This document shows, piece after piece, positions 6,646 to 14,600 of a stretch of 18,864 nucleotides of DNA; within the stretch, counting starts at the first letter, position 1; the number at the start of each line of letters is the position of its first letter. The notes below the pieces were generated by a model. It saw only the letters and a list, made by a program, of their open reading frames with translations. It had not been told where the DNA came from and searched no databases. Both the position numbers and the translations under genes were made by a program. This DNA is from Archangiaceae bacterium (GTDB lineage Bacteria; Myxococcota; Myxococcia; Myxococcales; Myxococcaceae), in contig JAHFDQ010000044.1 in the NCBI GenBank assembly GCA_023248915.1, positions 1-18,864 on the forward strand, in the 5' to 3' direction.

Positions 6646-8394
6646 TCAGCGGCGGCCGGCATCCCCGGTTCGGGCCTCGCCAGCGTCTGAACCTCCGACG
6701 GGTGCGCTGGCGACGGTCGGTTCCGCGCCCTGACCCGCCTCGGCCAAGAGCCGCCGCGCGAGGTCGGGCACGGCAGCCGGCGCCACTCCGGTGAGCAACG
6801 CGACGGCGCGGCGCGCCCTCTCCGCCAAGGCCGGCTGACCCAGCTCACCGTGCGCGAGGAAGAGCGCCAGGTGAATCTCCTCGTCGAACGGGTCGGCCGC
6901 CAGCGCTTCGGTGTACTCGGTGAGCGCCGCCGCCCAGGCCTTCCTTCGCAGCGCGATGCGGCCCAGGTGCACGTGCGTGGTGGCTGACCCCGGGTGCGCG
7001 GTGAGCGAGCCTTCCAAGACGCGCTTGGCTTCGTCGAGCTGGCCCAACTCGAGCAGCGAGAGCGCGTACTTATTGGAGAGCGACTCGTACCGGTCGCCCA
7101 CCTGCGCGTGCGCCCGGCCGTACTCTTCGGCAGCGGCGCGCGACCGGCGGCGCTCGCGCATCAGCTCGCCCAGGTGGGCCAGCTTCCGGGCCTCGGCTTC
7201 CTCCACCTCGGCGAAGTCGCCGAAGGAAACCTCACGCCCCTTGCCGTGCGCCTTTTCCTTGTCCTTGCCGGGGGCGTCTTCCTTCAGCTGCCGGCGCTCG
7301 TCGGTCGAGCGAGGGATGAGCTCTTTGGGGAAAGGCTGCCGCTTCAGGTGGGCCACCCAGGCCTGCTGGAAGGCGCCGAAGCTCTTCTGGGTCGCGGTCT
7401 CGACGGCGTGCTTGTCGTCCTGCCCGGACGCCAGCGCGGCAATCAGCGCCCTCAAGCCCCGGGTGCCGTTTTCCTTGAAGAGCAGGTCGACCGCGAAGAA
7501 GACCTCGGCGAACGCGGTCGCGGCGTCTTCGGCGGTGGGCAAGAGCGCCATCGAGGGGTGCATCTTCTCGAACGGCACCAGCTTGTCCTGGCGCACCCGC
7601 TGCCCGAGCAGGGCCAAGGTGGACGGCGTCATCGCCAGCCCTGCGCTGCCCCGCCACCGCGACTCGAAGTACTTGGCCAGTCCCTCATGCAGCCAGATGG
7701 GGACGGTGTTGTGGCTCGACTGCGACACCACCAGATGGATGAACTCGTGGGCCAGGGTGTCCTGCCAGTCGTACCCGTGCACCACCGCCTTGGGACTGGT
7801 CACCATCAGCTTGCTGAACTTGCAGATGGCGATGGTGCCGGTGGTGCGAATCTGGTCGCGGGTCAGCGTGGACAGCTTCGACAGCTCGGTCGCGTCGTTG
7901 AGGACTTCGACCCGCACCTTGCCGGGCGGGGCGTAGCCGAGGTCTTCCGCCAGCCGCGCGCGGGCCTTCTCGAGCGTGTCGAGCGCGTAGGGGGCGAGCA
8001 GCTCGTCCTTGCCGGGCGGGTAGAAGAAGACGAAGTGCTCGCTCTCGGCCTTCTGGTCGTCGCGGGTGAGGCGCTGGGTGTCCCGGGCCAGCCTCAAGTA
8101 CGAACCGGGCTTGTCCGCCACGCCGGCCTTGGCGAGCTGTTCGGCGGCGTCGGCGTAGCGGCCCTCTTCGAACGCCAGCCGGCCCCGGTAGTAGGCGAGC
8201 GGTTCGGTGTCGGACGGCATCAGCTTCTCGAGGGCGGCGAGCTCTTCCCTGGCGGCGCCCAGGTTCCAGTCCTCGAGCGATTGCTCGAAGTTCTGGATGC
8301 GGGCCTTGGCCTCGGCGTGGCCCACCCCGCCGTCCTCGGCATGGGCCGGCGACGCGGCCGCGCACGCCAGCGCGAGCAAGAGGCCACGCCTCAC
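6646..8394 (-). CDS. Secreted peptidase MA-like metalloprotease with TPR-like repeats
   Basis: The start chosen is the GTG at 8394, which overlaps the DUF4175-like gene stop (GTGA) and has GAGGAG eight bases upstream; this gives 582 residues. The frame stays open far upstream, but there it is only a shadow. The N-terminus VRRGLLLALACAAASPAHA is a signal peptide. Residues about 25-110 are helical, TPR-like (AYYRGRLAFEEGRYADAAEQ). The catalytic domain, about 115-345, has the gluzincin signature HEFIH (216-220) and WLHEG with Glu237 as the likely third zinc ligand, preceded by the hydrophobic pattern of the peptidase MA-like family. A charged linker (about 365-395) leads to further TPR-like repeats at about 400-545 (YALSLLELGQLDEAKRVLEG, THVHLGRIALRRKAWAAALT). 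Expected role: zinc-dependent proteolysis in the periplasm, with TPRs recruiting partners or substrate. It is co-transcribed with the DUF4175-like gene. The substrate is unknown. Confidence 0.88.
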   Translation of the reverse strand: MRRGLLLALACAAASPAHAEDGGVGHAEAKARIQNFEQSLEDWNLGAAREELAALEKLMPSDTEPLAYYRGRLAFEEGRYADAAEQLAKAGVADKPGSYLRLARDTQRLTRDDQKAESEHFVFFYPPGKDELLAPYALDTLEKARARLAEDLGYAPPGKVRVEVLNDATELSKLSTLTRDQIRTTGTIAICKFSKLMVTSPKAVVHGYDWQDTLAHEFIHLVVSQSSHNTVPIWLHEGLAKYFESRWRGSAGLAMTPSTLALLGQRVRQDKLVPFEKMHPSMALLPTAEDAATAFAEVFFAVDLLFKENGTRGLRALIAALASGQDDKHAVETATQKSFGAFQQAWVAHLKRQPFPKELIPRSTDERRQLKEDAPGKDKEKAHGKGREVSFGDFAEVEEAEARKLAHLGELMRERRRSRAAAEEYGRAHAQVGDRYESLSNKYALSLLELGQLDEAKRVLEGSLTAHPGSATTHVHLGRIALRRKAWAAALTEYTEALAADPFDEEIHLALFLAHGELGQPALAERARRAVALLTGVAPAAVPDLARRLLAEAGQGAEPTVASAPVGGSDAGEARTGDAGRR

Positions 8395-11300
8395 CGCACC
8401 AGCTCCTCGTAGTACCGCTTCACCTGGTCCTTGTACTTGTCGGGCGCGCCCTGCTTCATCGCGTCGAGCAAGTCCTTGCGGAACTCCTTCGGGGCCTGGA
8501 ACTGGTCGGGGTCGGGAATCTCGATTTTCTCGTGGTTGCGCCCCTGGCCGCCCTCGCGCGGGCCGGCGAACATCGGCAACGGCAGCCCCTTGCCGCGCTT
8601 TCCCTTGCCCTGGTTGCCCTGGCGCATCTGCTTCTCGAGCTGGGACAACTGCTCGAGCGCCGCCTTCTGGTCGCCGTAGCCGCGGGCCGGGTCGCGCCCT
8701 TCCACCTTCTGCGCCGCGCTGCCCATCTTCTGGCCCACCTGGTCCATCTGCGCGTTCGCCTCTTCGCCGAAGAGCGGGGCCATCTGCGACATCTCGTCCA
8801 TCTTCTGCTGCATTTCCTTGGCCGCCTGTTCGAGCTGGCGCTGGTCCCCGGCCAGGCCCTTCAGGCGCTGCTTGTCGGCTTCGGTCAACGCCGAGCCCGG
8901 CTGGGGGAAGAGCTGCTGCAGCTTGTGGCTCAGGTCTTCGACGGTCGCGGCGTCCTTGGCCAGCCGTTCGACCAGCTCGCGCGACTGGCGCTTGGCGTCG
9001 GGCGGGTTCTGGAAGAGCTGGTCGAGCTGCCGCTGCTGCTCGCCAATCTGCTTGAGCTCGCCCGCGGCGGCCTCGGCCCGCGCCGCGGCCTCGGCGGCCA
9101 GGTCGAAGTCGTCGACCTTGAGGGCGTTCTTGACGTTGTCCAGCTCGCCCACCGCCTCTTCCAGCGGCTTGTCGGCGCGAGGGGTGAGCCGGTCGGGCCC
9201 GAACGACTGGTAGTCCTTCATCACCTCGTCGGCCTTCCGGATGAGCTCGTCCTTCAGGGCCTGGCCGCGCTGGGCGAGCCGTTCCTTCAGGCGCTCGCGC
9301 TGCTGGTCGCGCACCTGCCGGGTCTCCTGGGCCACCCGTTCCTGGCCGGCCTTGGTCTTCTCGAGCTGGTCCATGAAGTCCTGAAACTTCTTGGCGAGCT
9401 CGGGGTAGTCCTCGGCCCCCTGGTCTTCGGCCTCGTCGAGGTTCTGGAGCATCTCGTCCATCTGCATGGCCAGCTCTTGCAGCTTGGCCAGCGCCTCGTC
9501 CGCCTTGCCTTCGCGCACCAGGCGCTCGACGTCGTCGAGCGCGCCGGACAGGTTCTTGTCCTGCATCAGCTCGGCGAGCGCTTCCTGGTTCAGGTGCTCG
9601 TCGCGAATGCCCTTGGCCAACTCGGCCATGCGCTGCATCAGCTCGGCGATGCGCCGCCTCATCGCCTCGACGTCGCGCAAGATGGACTCCTGCAGCTTCG
9701 GGTCGGGCGTCTTCTTGTACTCTTCGATGAGAGACGCCAGCTCGCGGCGGTCGCGCTGCAGTTCCTGCCCCAGCTCTTTCAGGTCGAGCAACTTCTGCCG
9801 GTCGAGCAGCGCCTCGAGGTAGAGCACGTCCTTCTCGGCCTCGGAGATTTCGCGCGCCGCCGCCGAGGTCAGCGCCCGGCCGGGCGACGGGTCGGCGCTG
9901 CCGGTCGCGGCCAGTCGGAGGAACACCTGCCGGGCGCTGGTGGTGCCCAGCACCCGCGGGCGCAGGCCCTGGGCAATGTTGACGAGCGCCACGACGAGCT
10001 CGTCGGGCGCGTCGCGTTCGCGGCCCAGGGTCTGGACGGCCGATCCGAAGTCGGCGGCCAACTGGTTGCCGGCGGCGTCGGTGGCGTGGCCGCGAGAGAC
10101 CGTCGCGACCGTCTTGTCCTTGGCGCGGTCGGCGCCCTCGAGCCGGTCGGCCAGGTGGGCCACCAGCCGGTCCCACAGCTCTTCCGCGCGCTGGACGGCG
10201 GCGCGCCGGTGCTCGGCCGCGCTGTACAGCTTCAAGGCCTGGGTGCGTGAGACGCCCTTCTTCTTCCCCGACACCTCGTCGTTGTCGCGCGCCTCCAGGT
10301 AGTACGAGATTTCCTGCCCGGGCCGCAGCTTCACCGCCGACAGGTCCCAGGTGTATTGGCCCCGGGTAGTGCGGCCCTCGTCGTGGGCGAGCGGCAGCCG
10401 CTGCTCGTCGGGCGACCCGGCGACGCGGAAGACCAGCTCGAGCGCGGACAGGCCGTAGTCGTCGGAAGCGTCGTAGCGCAGCGAGGCCGTCTCGCCGGGG
10501 TCGAGCTCGAGGTCGTCGACGGGCGAGACCAGCCGAACCTGGGGTGCGGCGTCGGCCTCGACGTGCACCGGGACGTCCGGGCCGACGGCGATGGGCCTGT
10601 CCCCTCGGGCGTAGAAGGCGAAGTGGTACGCGCCGGCCTTCTCGACCAGGAAAGTGCCGGCCAGGTCGCGGGCGCCCGACACGACGAGGGGAATTCGCTT
10701 GCCGTCCAGCACCAGGTCGGCCCGCGCCACGTCGCGGTCGGCGCGCGTCTTCAACTGCACCTCGGTGCCGGCGGGCGCGGTCACCTCGCCGTTGGTGCCC
10801 TGAGCGGTCCGCGGGGGCAGCCCGGTGTAGGCGGGGTACCGGTAGGTCAGCGCGACGTCGCCGGTGATGGGTTCGCGGTGGGCGCTGGGCAGGTCGCGCG
10901 GAGTGGACGCCGTGGCGGCGGCGATGCCCGCGCGCCAGGGCCGGCGGTAACCCCACACCAGGGTCCCGGCGACGAGCGCGACGCCCGCCAACACCAGGGC
11001 CGCCCGGCGCGAAGGGTGGCCGTCCACCGCGCGTCGTACGTCGAGCCGAGCGGTGCGCTCGTCGAGCCGCCGCAGGAAGGCGCGGGCGAGCTCATGAGAA
11101 AATGCAGGTTCCCGGGAGTCTGCCCCCGCGCCGGTTCCGACCGAGCGGAGAGGGACCGCACTCGGCCCCGCATCTTCCGTTCGGCCCGAGCGGAGTCGAG
11201 GGCCCCCGGTCGATTCCGCGTCGCCCGGCTCGAGGTGAACGGGCAGCTCGCGGCCTGACGCGCCAAGCGCGCGCTCGAGCTCGACCCCGGCGAGGACGTC

Positions 11301-11672
11301 GTACGACAGCTCGGGAAGCCGCCGGGCGAGCAGCCTGGCCGTGCGGTCGTCATCGCCCACGCGCACCAGGGTGAGAAACACGCCGAGCGCGACGAAGACG
11401 CCCGCGAAGGCGACGGGGCCCGCGATGAGCAGCGCCCGGCCGAGCCCGGCCGACAGGTGCGCGACGAAGCCCGACGCCGCCAACAGGACGACGGCAGACG
11501 CCGCGCCGTACAGCGCTCCTTGCAGCCAGAGCTGGCGCTCTTGGCGCCGGCGAACCGCGGAGATGAGCGACTTCCGACCCGGAGCGTCCGGTGGGTGCGG
11601 CGCCAGCGGACCCGCGAAGGGCGGAGGAACGGCGGGAGCCGGCCGATGGGGCGTAGGGCTGTCGGGGTTCAC
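8391..11672 (-). CDS. DUF4175-like membrane protein with long coiled coil
   Basis: This is a 1093-residue protein from a GTG at 11672, without a clear Shine-Dalgarno sequence. A Pro-rich N-terminus precedes two membrane spans (about 48-70 and 79-103); a third is at about 224-242. Beta-rich Ig-like segments cover about 265-480 (GDVALTYRYPAYTGLPPRTA, APQVRLVSPVDDLELDPGET, ISYYLEARDNDEVSGKKKG). From about 490 to 1050 the protein is almost entirely helical, rich in Gln/Glu/Lys/Met (for example EMQQKMDEMSQMAPLFGEEA), and predicts a long coiled coil, ending in a basic Gly/Lys segment and a short charged tail. This order matches the DUF4175 family, known mainly from proteobacterial cell-envelope loci and of unknown function. 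Residues about 140-190 are an unusual Gly/Arg/Ser-rich insertion containing two copies of a short DNA repeat. The stop overlaps the start of the metallopeptidase gene, so the two products probably act together at the inner membrane. Confidence 0.85.
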   Translation of the reverse strand: MNPDSPTPHRPAPAVPPPFAGPLAPHPPDAPGRKSLISAVRRRQERQLWLQGALYGAASAVVLLAASGFVAHLSAGLGRALLIAGPVAFAGVFVALGVFLTLVRVGDDDRTARLLARRLPELSYDVLAGVELERALGASGRELPVHLEPGDAESTGGPRLRSGRTEDAGPSAVPLRSVGTGAGADSREPAFSHELARAFLRRLDERTARLDVRRAVDGHPSRRAALVLAGVALVAGTLVWGYRRPWRAGIAAATASTPRDLPSAHREPITGDVALTYRYPAYTGLPPRTAQGTNGEVTAPAGTEVQLKTRADRDVARADLVLDGKRIPLVVSGARDLAGTFLVEKAGAYHFAFYARGDRPIAVGPDVPVHVEADAAPQVRLVSPVDDLELDPGETASLRYDASDDYGLSALELVFRVAGSPDEQRLPLAHDEGRTTRGQYTWDLSAVKLRPGQEISYYLEARDNDEVSGKKKGVSRTQALKLYSAAEHRRAAVQRAEELWDRLVAHLADRLEGADRAKDKTVATVSRGHATDAAGNQLAADFGSAVQTLGRERDAPDELVVALVNIAQGLRPRVLGTTSARQVFLRLAATGSADPSPGRALTSAAAREISEAEKDVLYLEALLDRQKLLDLKELGQELQRDRRELASLIEEYKKTPDPKLQESILRDVEAMRRRIAELMQRMAELAKGIRDEHLNQEALAELMQDKNLSGALDDVERLVREGKADEALAKLQELAMQMDEMLQNLDEAEDQGAEDYPELAKKFQDFMDQLEKTKAGQERVAQETRQVRDQQRERLKERLAQRGQALKDELIRKADEVMKDYQSFGPDRLTPRADKPLEEAVGELDNVKNALKVDDFDLAAEAAARAEAAAGELKQIGEQQRQLDQLFQNPPDAKRQSRELVERLAKDAATVEDLSHKLQQLFPQPGSALTEADKQRLKGLAGDQRQLEQAAKEMQQKMDEMSQMAPLFGEEANAQMDQVGQKMGSAAQKVEGRDPARGYGDQKAALEQLSQLEKQMRQGNQGKGKRGKGLPLPMFAGPREGGQGRNHEKIEIPDPDQFQAPKEFRKDLLDAMKQGAPDKYKDQVKRYYEELVR
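11135..11204 (+). repeat. Two degenerate copies of a short interspersed repeat inside a gene
   Basis: Two direct copies share the core CCGAGCGGAG at 11141-11150 and 11186-11195, exactly 45 bases apart. Copy 1 is TTCCGACCGAGCGGAG followed by AGGGAC; copy 2 is TTCGGCCCGAGCGGAG followed by TCGAGGGCC. Read on the minus strand, copy 2 has the form CCTCGACTCCGCTCGG plus CGAACGG, like the interspersed short repeats that translate to 'PxxRLRxNG'-type peptides in many GC-rich genomes. In the host protein they read PRLRSGRTE and PLRSVGTG, fifteen residues apart. The insertion keeps the frame. Confidence 0.6.
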
Positions 11673-11718
11673 GGCACGGTGTCGGGCGAACGGGCAGGCG
11701 GCGCCCGTATTCCACCTC

Positions 11719-11740
11719 TATATAGGCGGGATTAGGCGGG
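11719..11740. promoter_or_regulatory. TATATA element with tandem TAGGCGGG repeats
   Basis: TATATA at 11719-11724 is the strongest AT island of the divergent spacer. It overlaps the first of two direct repeats TAGGCGGG (11723-11730 and 11733-11740), which are ten bases apart, one helical turn. It lies about 47 bases upstream of the DUF4175-like start, where a minus-strand -10 box could sit, but no good -35 box is seen in either direction. The repeated octamer could be a protein-binding site. Confidence 0.3.
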
Positions 11741-11799
11741 TGTGCCCGCGGGTCGGTTGTGGGTTCCGGTAGTACCCCCGAGCTCCGAAGGCGAGCTTC

Positions 11800-11828
11800 T
11801 TGAGGCGGTGGCGGGCGCGGCCCATAAT
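11800..11828 (+). promoter_or_regulatory. Sigma-70-like promoter for the Cys-repeat lipoprotein gene
   Basis: TTGAGG at 11800-11805 and CATAAT at 11823-11828 are separated by 17 bases, matching four of six and five of six consensus positions. The predicted start site near 11835 gives a leader of about 26 bases before the ATG at 11861, leaving room for the GAGGCGGA ribosome-binding site. It is the best promoter match I found in the window. Confidence 0.55.
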
Positions 11829-11860
11829 TCCCGGTGGCCGGCTGTCTCGAGGCGGACCCC

Positions 11861-14503
11861 ATGAAGAGCTTCGAATGTAGGTCGACGCCACTCCTCGCGG
11901 CGTCGATGGCTGTCGCCTTGGCGGGCTGCCCTCTCGGCTTCGAGCGCTTCAGCGTCGACCCGCCAGCCGAGACGGTCGACGCGGGCATCTCATGCGTCGG
12001 CGGGACTCTGCCTTGCGGCGACCGGTGTGTCGACGCGCAGACCGACTCGAGCAACTGCGGGGCCTGCGGGACCGCCTGCGCCGCGGGCGAAGTCTGCTCT
12101 GCGGGAGTGTGCGGCGTGTCGTGCGGCGGCGGCACCACCCACTGCGTGAACCGGTGCGTGGACACCGAGACCGACCCCGCGAATTGCGGCGGCTGCGCTA
12201 CGGCGTGCGGCGCCGCCGAAGTCTGTTCGGCCGGAAGCTGTGGCTTTACCTGCGCCGGCGAGACGGACCGGTGCGGGACGAGGTGCGTGGACCTGCAGCT
12301 CGACCCGGCCCACTGCGGCGCCTGCGCCACCGCCTGCGCCGCCGGCGAGCTCTGCTCGGTGGGCGCCTGCGGCCCGTCCTGCGCAGGAGGCACCGCCCAG
12401 TGCGGGGCGAAGTGCGTCGACCTTCAGTTGGACCCGGCCCACTGCGGAAGCTGCGGCACCACCTGCAGGGCCGGGGAAGTCTGCTCGGCCGGCGCCTGCG
12501 GCTTGGCCTGCGCGGGCGGCACCGCGCAATGCGGAACGAAGTGCGTGGACACCCAGGTCGACCCCGCTCACTGCGGAAGCTGCGGCACCTACTGTGATGC
12601 CGGAGAAGTCTGCTCGGCCGGAACCTGCGGCCTGGCTTGCACCGGCGGGACTTCGAAATGCGGTTCGACGTGCGTCGACACGCAGGTCGACCCGGCGCAC
12701 TGCGGTGACTGCGCGACGGTCTGCGGCGCGGGAGAGGTCTGTTCGGCCGGGGCCTGCGGGTTGGTGTGCACCGGAGGGACGGCGAAGTGCGGAAGCCTGT
12801 GCGTCGACACCCAGGTCGACCCCGGCCACTGCGGCGCCTGCGCCACCGTCTGCGGCCCGGGCGAGGTCTGCTCGGCCGGAAGCTGCGGGCTGGCCTGCAC
12901 GGGCGGGACCGCGAAATGCGGCGCGAAGTGCGTCGACACCCAGGTCGACCCGGCCAACTGCGGAGCCTGCGGCACCTCCTGCGCCGCGGGCAAAGTCTGC
13001 TCGGCCGGCAGTTGCACCCTGTCTTGCACCGGGGGCGCCACTCACTGCGGCGGAAGCTGCGTCGACACCCAGGTAGACCCGGCCAACTGCGGAGACTGCG
13101 GCACCGCCTGCAACCCCGGCGAAGTCTGCGCGAACGGCTCGTGCGGGCTCACCTGCACGGGGGGGACCGCGAAATGCGGCGCCAAGTGCGTCGACACCCA
13201 GGTGGACCGGCAGAACTGCGGCGGTTGCGCGGCAACTTGCGGCGCCACCCAGGTCTGTTCGGCGGGGGCGTGCACCTGCCTGGCCGGTTCCAAGTGCGGG
13301 GCCTCGTGCGTGGACCTCTCGACCGACTTCGCCAACTGCGGAAGCTGCGGCACTTCGTGCGCGCCAGACGAGGCCTGCGTCGCGGGCGGGTGCGTGGTGC
13401 GCTTCTGGGAGAACGTGGGAGCTTCCCTCGACCCGAGCCCGGCGCCCGCCGCGCTCGCTCATGCGCTGGGCAGCGACGGCACGGTGCCTTGGGTCGCCTG
13501 GGTCGCCGCCGAGTCTCCGGTGAATTCGGTCTACGTCCATCAGATGCAGCCGGGCGGCTGGGCCCAGGTCGGCACTCGCCTCACCGGTGGCATCGGCACT
13601 GTGTCGCCGTTCATCGACTTGCAGTTCGACGGCGACGTACCCAACGTCCTGTACTTCGAGTCGGGCATTCAGCCGGCCCACGTCGCGAAGTATCAGTCGA
13701 ACACGTGGGCGCAGGTTGGCGCGCCGGGATTCACTCCGAGCTGCGTGGCGCTGTCGTCGGCCGCGCTCGCGCTCAACGGGAACGCGCCTCACGGCGTCTA
13801 CGCCGGAGCGGGTGGCTGCGGAATGGGAGTGGGGTACACCACCTGGGCTGGAAACATCTGGTGGCAGTCGCCCCTCAAGGCGCCCCAACCCGCGCCCGGC
13901 CTGTTGACGATGAACGGCAGCGGAAACGCCGACGTGGCCTGGGACGGCAGCCGCGCGCTGGTCGCCCTCTCCGACCTCGGCTTCACCTACGTGCAGTACT
14001 GGAACCCGAACCCCAACCCCGGGGCCTGGGTGACTCTAGGGCCCACGCTGAACGTCGGCCCGGCGGGCAGCTTCTACCCCTACAGCCAGTTCCGTTCCAT
14101 CGCCACGGCCGCTGACGGCACCCCGTATGTAGCCTGGACCGAGTCACCGGGAGGCAGCGGCACCGTCATCTACGTCAAGAAGTACTCCGCGGCGTCGAGC
14201 ACCTGGGGCCTCCTCGGTTCGGGCAAAGTCAGCGGGCCGGGCATCGCCGACTTCCCGTCGATTTCCATCATCGGAGGCGTGCCCTACGTCGCCTTCGTCG
14301 AGCGAAATACCCTCTCGGTGGACGAGGTCCTCGTGCGGCGGTGGAACGGTTCGGCCTGGCAGCGCGTGGGCAGGCCGCTCAACCAGAACGCGTCGACCTC
14401 GGCGGCGATGCCGTACCTCGTCGGCATCGGGAACGTGCCGTACGTCGCCTTCCGAGAGCCGTCGAGCGGCGCCGCTCGCCTCTACGTCAAGCGGCTGCCC
14501 TGA
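11861..14503 (+). CDS. Stig1-like Cys-repeat lipoprotein with propeller-like C-terminus
   Basis: The ATG at 11861 is chosen because it begins the signal peptide and has GAGGCGGA just upstream; this gives 880 residues. Longer in-frame starts exist but would bury the signal. The lipobox is LAGC (Cys23). Residues 45 to about 513 are eleven tandem units of about 43 residues (the last two about 41), most with eight cysteines in the pattern C-x6-C-x3-C-x9-C-x2-C-x3-C-x5-C-x4-C and the recurring string CVDTQVDPANCG. This matches the Stig1-like repeats common in myxobacterial surface proteins, probably a disulfide-bonded rod. Residues about 515-880 contain recurring PYVAW/PYVAF and W..VG strands (VPWVAWVAAE, PYVAWTESPG, PYVAFVERN, PYVAFREPS), suggesting a beta-propeller of about six blades. 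Expected location: outer membrane, surface exposed. No catalytic motif is seen; adhesion or carbohydrate binding is inferred. A sigma-70-like promoter precedes it and a hairpin follows the stop. Confidence 0.9.
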   Translation: MKSFECRSTPLLAASMAVALAGCPLGFERFSVDPPAETVDAGISCVGGTLPCGDRCVDAQTDSSNCGACGTACAAGEVCSAGVCGVSCGGGTTHCVNRCVDTETDPANCGGCATACGAAEVCSAGSCGFTCAGETDRCGTRCVDLQLDPAHCGACATACAAGELCSVGACGPSCAGGTAQCGAKCVDLQLDPAHCGSCGTTCRAGEVCSAGACGLACAGGTAQCGTKCVDTQVDPAHCGSCGTYCDAGEVCSAGTCGLACTGGTSKCGSTCVDTQVDPAHCGDCATVCGAGEVCSAGACGLVCTGGTAKCGSLCVDTQVDPGHCGACATVCGPGEVCSAGSCGLACTGGTAKCGAKCVDTQVDPANCGACGTSCAAGKVCSAGSCTLSCTGGATHCGGSCVDTQVDPANCGDCGTACNPGEVCANGSCGLTCTGGTAKCGAKCVDTQVDRQNCGGCAATCGATQVCSAGACTCLAGSKCGASCVDLSTDFANCGSCGTSCAPDEACVAGGCVVRFWENVGASLDPSPAPAALAHALGSDGTVPWVAWVAAESPVNSVYVHQMQPGGWAQVGTRLTGGIGTVSPFIDLQFDGDVPNVLYFESGIQPAHVAKYQSNTWAQVGAPGFTPSCVALSSAALALNGNAPHGVYAGAGGCGMGVGYTTWAGNIWWQSPLKAPQPAPGLLTMNGSGNADVAWDGSRALVALSDLGFTYVQYWNPNPNPGAWVTLGPTLNVGPAGSFYPYSQFRSIATAADGTPYVAWTESPGGSGTVIYVKKYSAASSTWGLLGSGKVSGPGIADFPSISIIGGVPYVAFVERNTLSVDEVLVRRWNGSAWQRVGRPLNQNASTSAAMPYLVGIGNVPYVAFREPSSGAARLYVKRLP
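11993..13400 (+). repeat. Eleven tandem 129-bp coding repeats (43-residue Cys modules)
   Basis: The array begins at the first TGC of module 1 (11993) and ends near 13400. Units one to nine are 129 bases; the last two are about six bases shorter. Modules 4-9 share long identical stretches such as TCGACACCCAGGTCGACCC, while modules 1-3 and 10-11 at the ends are more divergent, as expected of internal repeats homogenised by recombination with decaying edges. Length variation between strains is likely. Confidence 0.85.
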
Positions 14504-14522
14504 GGAGGCTGTAACGCCTCTT
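14503..14522 (+). terminator. Weak hairpin after the Cys-repeat gene stop
   Basis: GAGGC (14505-14509) pairs with GCCTC (14516-14520) around the loop TGTAAC, extended by a G-T and an A-T pair. It overlaps the last base of the stop codon. Only two T residues follow, so it is a poor intrinsic terminator and may act as an mRNA-end stabiliser. Confidence 0.3.
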
Positions 14523-14600
14523 GACGTTCCTGTCGCACAACCTCCCACCCCGGGCTTCGATACTTCCTAGGGGTGTTCGCGCCCGAAAGGAAGGCACGTC

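Noticed and set aside
6646..10956. A 1436-codon minus-strand frame that looks like a huge metallopeptidase fusion
   Set aside because: Only the part below 8394 has coding character with a signal peptide. The rest is an Arg/Gly-rich shadow of the DUF4175-like gene in another frame.
11993..13400. CRISPR-like array
   Set aside because: The repeats are 129 bases with no unique spacers and are coding throughout.
11990..13888. Antisense open frame of 632 codons through the Cys-repeat array
   Set aside because: It is periodic only because the sense repeats are; its Ala/Gly/Arg composition and lack of a plausible start site indicate a shadow.
11861..14503. Annotation as tryptophan synthase alpha chain, which I recall being attached to similar Cys-repeat proteins
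   Set aside because: There is no TIM-barrel sequence; the protein is a secreted, cysteine-rich repeat lipoprotein.
14521..14566. TTGACG and TACTTC as a promoter for the 278-residue gene
   Set aside because: The spacing is 34 bases, far too long, and no alternative -35 box fits TACTTC.
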